A DNA stretch of 64,000 bases. Origin: Corynebacterium freneyi. Its GTDB lineage: Bacteria; Actinomycetota; Actinomycetes; Mycobacteriales; Mycobacteriaceae. The stretch lies in the NCBI RefSeq assembly GCF_030408835.1, contig NZ_CP047357.1, positions 1,488,001-1,552,000 of the forward strand, given 5' to 3'. The position numbers and the translations under genes were made by a program. Below, piece after piece: positions 62,121-64,000 of this stretch. The notes under the pieces were generated by a model. The model had not been told where the DNA came from. It made no database searches and was given only the letters and a program-made list of their open reading frames with translations. How positions within the stretch are numbered: the stretch's first letter is position 1; each line of letters opens with the position of its first letter.

Positions 62121-63713
62121 GTGGCAGTTATCCGGACGAACCGGACCCGCCGCGGGTGGGCCCGCCCCATTGCCGGAGCCATGATCGTCGGCCTGATGGC
62201 CACGCACGTCCCCACGGCCTCGGCGCAGCCGACCGGGGGTGACTCGCATGCGGAGTCGACCGCCGACGGCGTCCTGCAGAGCCTCGTCCGCGAGGTGACG
62301 GAACGCGAACGCACCGTCTCCGATCTCGAGCTGAAGATGGGCTCGCTGCGCGAGGACGTCAACCGCGCCAACGTGGACCTCGGCAACGCCCGCCGCGAGG
62401 CTCGCCGTGCGGGCGACGCGGCGGACGAGGCCAAGCGCACCCTCGGCGGGACGCGCGACGACCTCCGCGCCGCCCAGGGCACCTTCGACGACATGGCCCG
62501 CGCCGCGATGCGCCAGGGCTACTCGCTGCCGTCCGCGCTGGGCGGAGCGTCCGACGCCGCCGAGGTCCTCGACCGTTCCTCGACGCTGCGCCGCGAGGCC
62601 GACAAGCAGGGCCTCGTGGTCGACGAGCTCGACCGCGCCCGCACCGAGGCGGCCAACGCCGACTCCACCCTCCGGGAGATGCGTCGCAAGGCGGAGGAGG
62701 CCTCCACCGAGGCCGAGCGACTCCACGGCGAGGCCGAACGCGCCTTCAAGGAAGCCGAGCGCCTGCTCAACGACGAACGCATCAAGCATGCCGCCGCCGT
62801 CATCCAGCGCGACGCCGCCCGCGCCGCCCTCGACGCCGCCCGCATCGCCCTGGACGCCTACAACCGTTCCGGCGGTTCCAGCGACGGCCGTTCCGAAGAC
62901 GAGGTCGTCCGCGAAGCCGCCGACGACGCCCGCGACGAGGTCACCGCCAACGGCGGCGCGACCGAGTCCGACGCGGCAGCCGACGCCGGCGACGCCCCGA
63001 CCGTCACCCCGCGCCCGTCGCAGACCGACGAATCCGCCGCGGACACGGCCAACGGTTCGAGCGGCTCGGGCGACTCCGGCACCTCGGGCGAGTCCGGCAC
63101 CTCCGGCACCTCGGGCACGGGCACCGACGATGACGAAGCCGGCACCTCCGACTCGGACGCCGACGCGTCGGAAAGCGACGCCGAAACCACCACGACCCCC
63201 GGCACCACGGACGGCACCGGAACCAACGGCACGGCGGTGCAGACCGCCACGCCCGCCAACCCGGAATCGCCGTCGCCGACCGCCGGAGACCGGTCCGCGA
63301 AGATCGAAACCGTCATCTCGCGCGCGATGTCGCAGATCGGCGTGCCCTACGCCTGGGGCGGCGGCAACGCCAACGGCCCCACCAAGGGCATCCGCGACGG
63401 CGGCGTCGCCGACGCCCACGGCGACTACAACAAGGTCGGCTTCGACTGCTCGGGACTGACGCTCTACGCCTACGCCGGCATCGGCATCAACCTGCCGCAC
63501 TACACCGGCTACCAGTACCAGCGCGGCACGCATTACCCCGCGTCCCAGATGGAGCGCGGCGACCTCATCTTCTACGGCCCCAACGGCCACGGCCACGTCG
63601 CCATCTACCTGGGCAACGGCCAGATGATCGAGGCCCCGCAGTCGGGCTCGCACGTCCGCGTCACCGCCGTGCGATACAACGGGATGACCCCGAACGTCGT
63701 GCGCCTCGTCTAA
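62121..63713 (+). CDS. Secreted NlpC/P60 peptidoglycan endopeptidase, RipA-like
   Basis: 530-residue wall hydrolase that would cut peptide stems during cell separation. A signal peptide (1-39) has basic NRTRRGWAR, a helix and the cleavage site TASAQ. A coiled coil (about 45-255) is followed by a Ser/Thr/Gly/Asp-rich linker (about 290-415). The C-terminal NlpC/P60 domain (about 418-530) has the catalytic Cys443 in GFDCSGLTLYAYAG and His492 in GHGHVAIYLGNGQMIEAP. The GTG at 62121 has AAGGAG (62109-62114) six bases upstream; the frame is open further up but without leader-peptide character. It lies before moxR, like ripA-ripB-moxR1 in mycobacteria, though only one peptidase gene is present here. 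Confidence 0.9.
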   Translation: MAVIRTNRTRRGWARPIAGAMIVGLMATHVPTASAQPTGGDSHAESTADGVLQSLVREVTERERTVSDLELKMGSLREDVNRANVDLGNARREARRAGDAADEAKRTLGGTRDDLRAAQGTFDDMARAAMRQGYSLPSALGGASDAAEVLDRSSTLRREADKQGLVVDELDRARTEAANADSTLREMRRKAEEASTEAERLHGEAERAFKEAERLLNDERIKHAAAVIQRDAARAALDAARIALDAYNRSGGSSDGRSEDEVVREAADDARDEVTANGGATESDAAADAGDAPTVTPRPSQTDESAADTANGSSGSGDSGTSGESGTSGTSGTGTDDDEAGTSDSDADASESDAETTTTPGTTDGTGTNGTAVQTATPANPESPSPTAGDRSAKIETVISRAMSQIGVPYAWGGGNANGPTKGIRDGGVADAHGDYNKVGFDCSGLTLYAYAGIGINLPHYTGYQYQRGTHYPASQMERGDLIFYGPNGHGHVAIYLGNGQMIEAPQSGSHVRVTAVRYNGMTPNVVRLV

Positions 63714-63755
63714 TCTGCGGGGAGCACCCCACCCGACCCCACAGGAGAAGACGAC

Positions 63756-64000
63756 GTGACCGACGCCCCGGAAACGAACGCCCCGGATCTGCGCAGGGTC
63801 CTCTCCGAGATGAGCCGCGTCGTCGTCGGCCAGCAGCACCTGTGCCGGCAGCTGGTCGTGGCCATGCTCTCCGGCGGCCACGTGCTGCTGGAGGGCGTGC
63901 CGGGCGTGGCCAAGACGCTGGCGGTGTCGACGTTCGCCACCGTCATCGGCGGCAGCTTCTCCCGCATCCAGTTCACCCCGGACCTGGTGCCCTCCGACAT
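63756..64000 (+). CDS. moxR: MoxR-family AAA+ ATPase, 5' part
   Basis: First 81 residues of an AAA+ chaperone-like ATPase, cut by the window end. It starts with GTG at 63756, with AGGAG (63743-63747) eight bases upstream. The sequence SRVVVGQQHLCRQLVVAMLS (about 20-39), LLEGVPGVAKTLAVSTFA with the Walker A motif, and RIQFTPDLVPSD are typical of MoxR. It follows the NlpC/P60 gene by 42 bases. In mycobacteria the adjacent genes encode DUF58 and VWA-domain proteins; they would lie beyond this window. Confidence 0.9.
   Translation, partial: MTDAPETNAPDLRRVLSEMSRVVVGQQHLCRQLVVAMLSGGHVLLEGVPGVAKTLAVSTFATVIGGSFSRIQFTPDLVPSD

Overview
The window is a GC-rich stretch of actinobacterial chromosome, most likely from a high-GC Corynebacterium; the species cannot be decided from the sequence. 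Three things support this. The first is gene order: mihF-gmk-rpoZ-coaBC-metK-priA, def-fmt-rsmB-rpe-rib, uvrC-rapZ-yvcK-whiA, gap-pgk-tpi-ppc-secG, tkt-tal-zwf-opcA-pgl, ctaB/ctaA, mptB, sufR-B-D-C-S-U-T, acn-acnR and an NlpC/P60-moxR end. From memory this follows the Rv1388-Rv1479 backbone of Mycobacterium tuberculosis, and tpi-ppc-secG and acn-acnR look corynebacterial. The second is corynebacterial marker genes (acnR, opcA, mptB, a PriA without helicase motifs). The third is regulatory sites that match corynebacterial consensus sequences. No rRNA, tRNA, CRISPR array, insertion sequence, prophage or plasmid feature was seen.

Layout. 1-9.8 kb (+): nucleoid protein, GMP kinase, RNA polymerase omega, CoA and SAM synthesis, PriA, then deformylase, formyltransferase, rRNA methyltransferase and ribulose-phosphate epimerase. 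9.9-13.5 kb (+): riboflavin genes ribD, ribE, ribBA, ribH. 13.5-19 kb (+): a PH-domain membrane protein, uvrC, rapZ, yvcK, whiA. 19.2-25.7 kb (+): lower glycolysis with PEP carboxylase and SecG. 25.9-32.7 kb (-): pentose phosphate operon, read tkt-tal-zwf-opcA-pgl. 33-36.1 kb: heme O synthase (+), then a quinone oxidoreductase and heme A synthase (-). 36.1-39.6 kb (-): two-gene ABC transporter and mannosyltransferase MptB. 39.9-46.3 kb (+): complete SUF iron-sulfur cluster operon led by its repressor. 46.4-55.6 kb: a LysP-like permease and a lycopene-cyclase-like flavoprotein (-), an ABC-F ATPase (+), a giant indolepyruvate ferredoxin oxidoreductase (-) and a divergent Lrp regulator (+). 55.6-60.8 kb (-): two adjacent glutamine amidotransferases, acnR and acn. 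61-64 kb (+): a small membrane protein, a secreted NlpC/P60 peptidase with a long structured leader, and the start of moxR.

The genes are almost all housekeeping, so the most interesting signals lie between them. They are a CRP/GlxR-type site in front of gap and a perfect one in front of the NlpC/P60 gene, and a multi-hairpin leader of that peptidase gene that may be a c-di-AMP riboswitch. There is also an inverted repeat inside the sufR promoter spacer, a near-exact AcnR box at the acn promoter, and a repeated arrangement in which a TANNNT hexamer lies 6-8 bases before the start codon, suggesting leaderless mRNAs. In two of these the hexamer includes the stop codon of the preceding gene. I did not find a novel multi-gene system.
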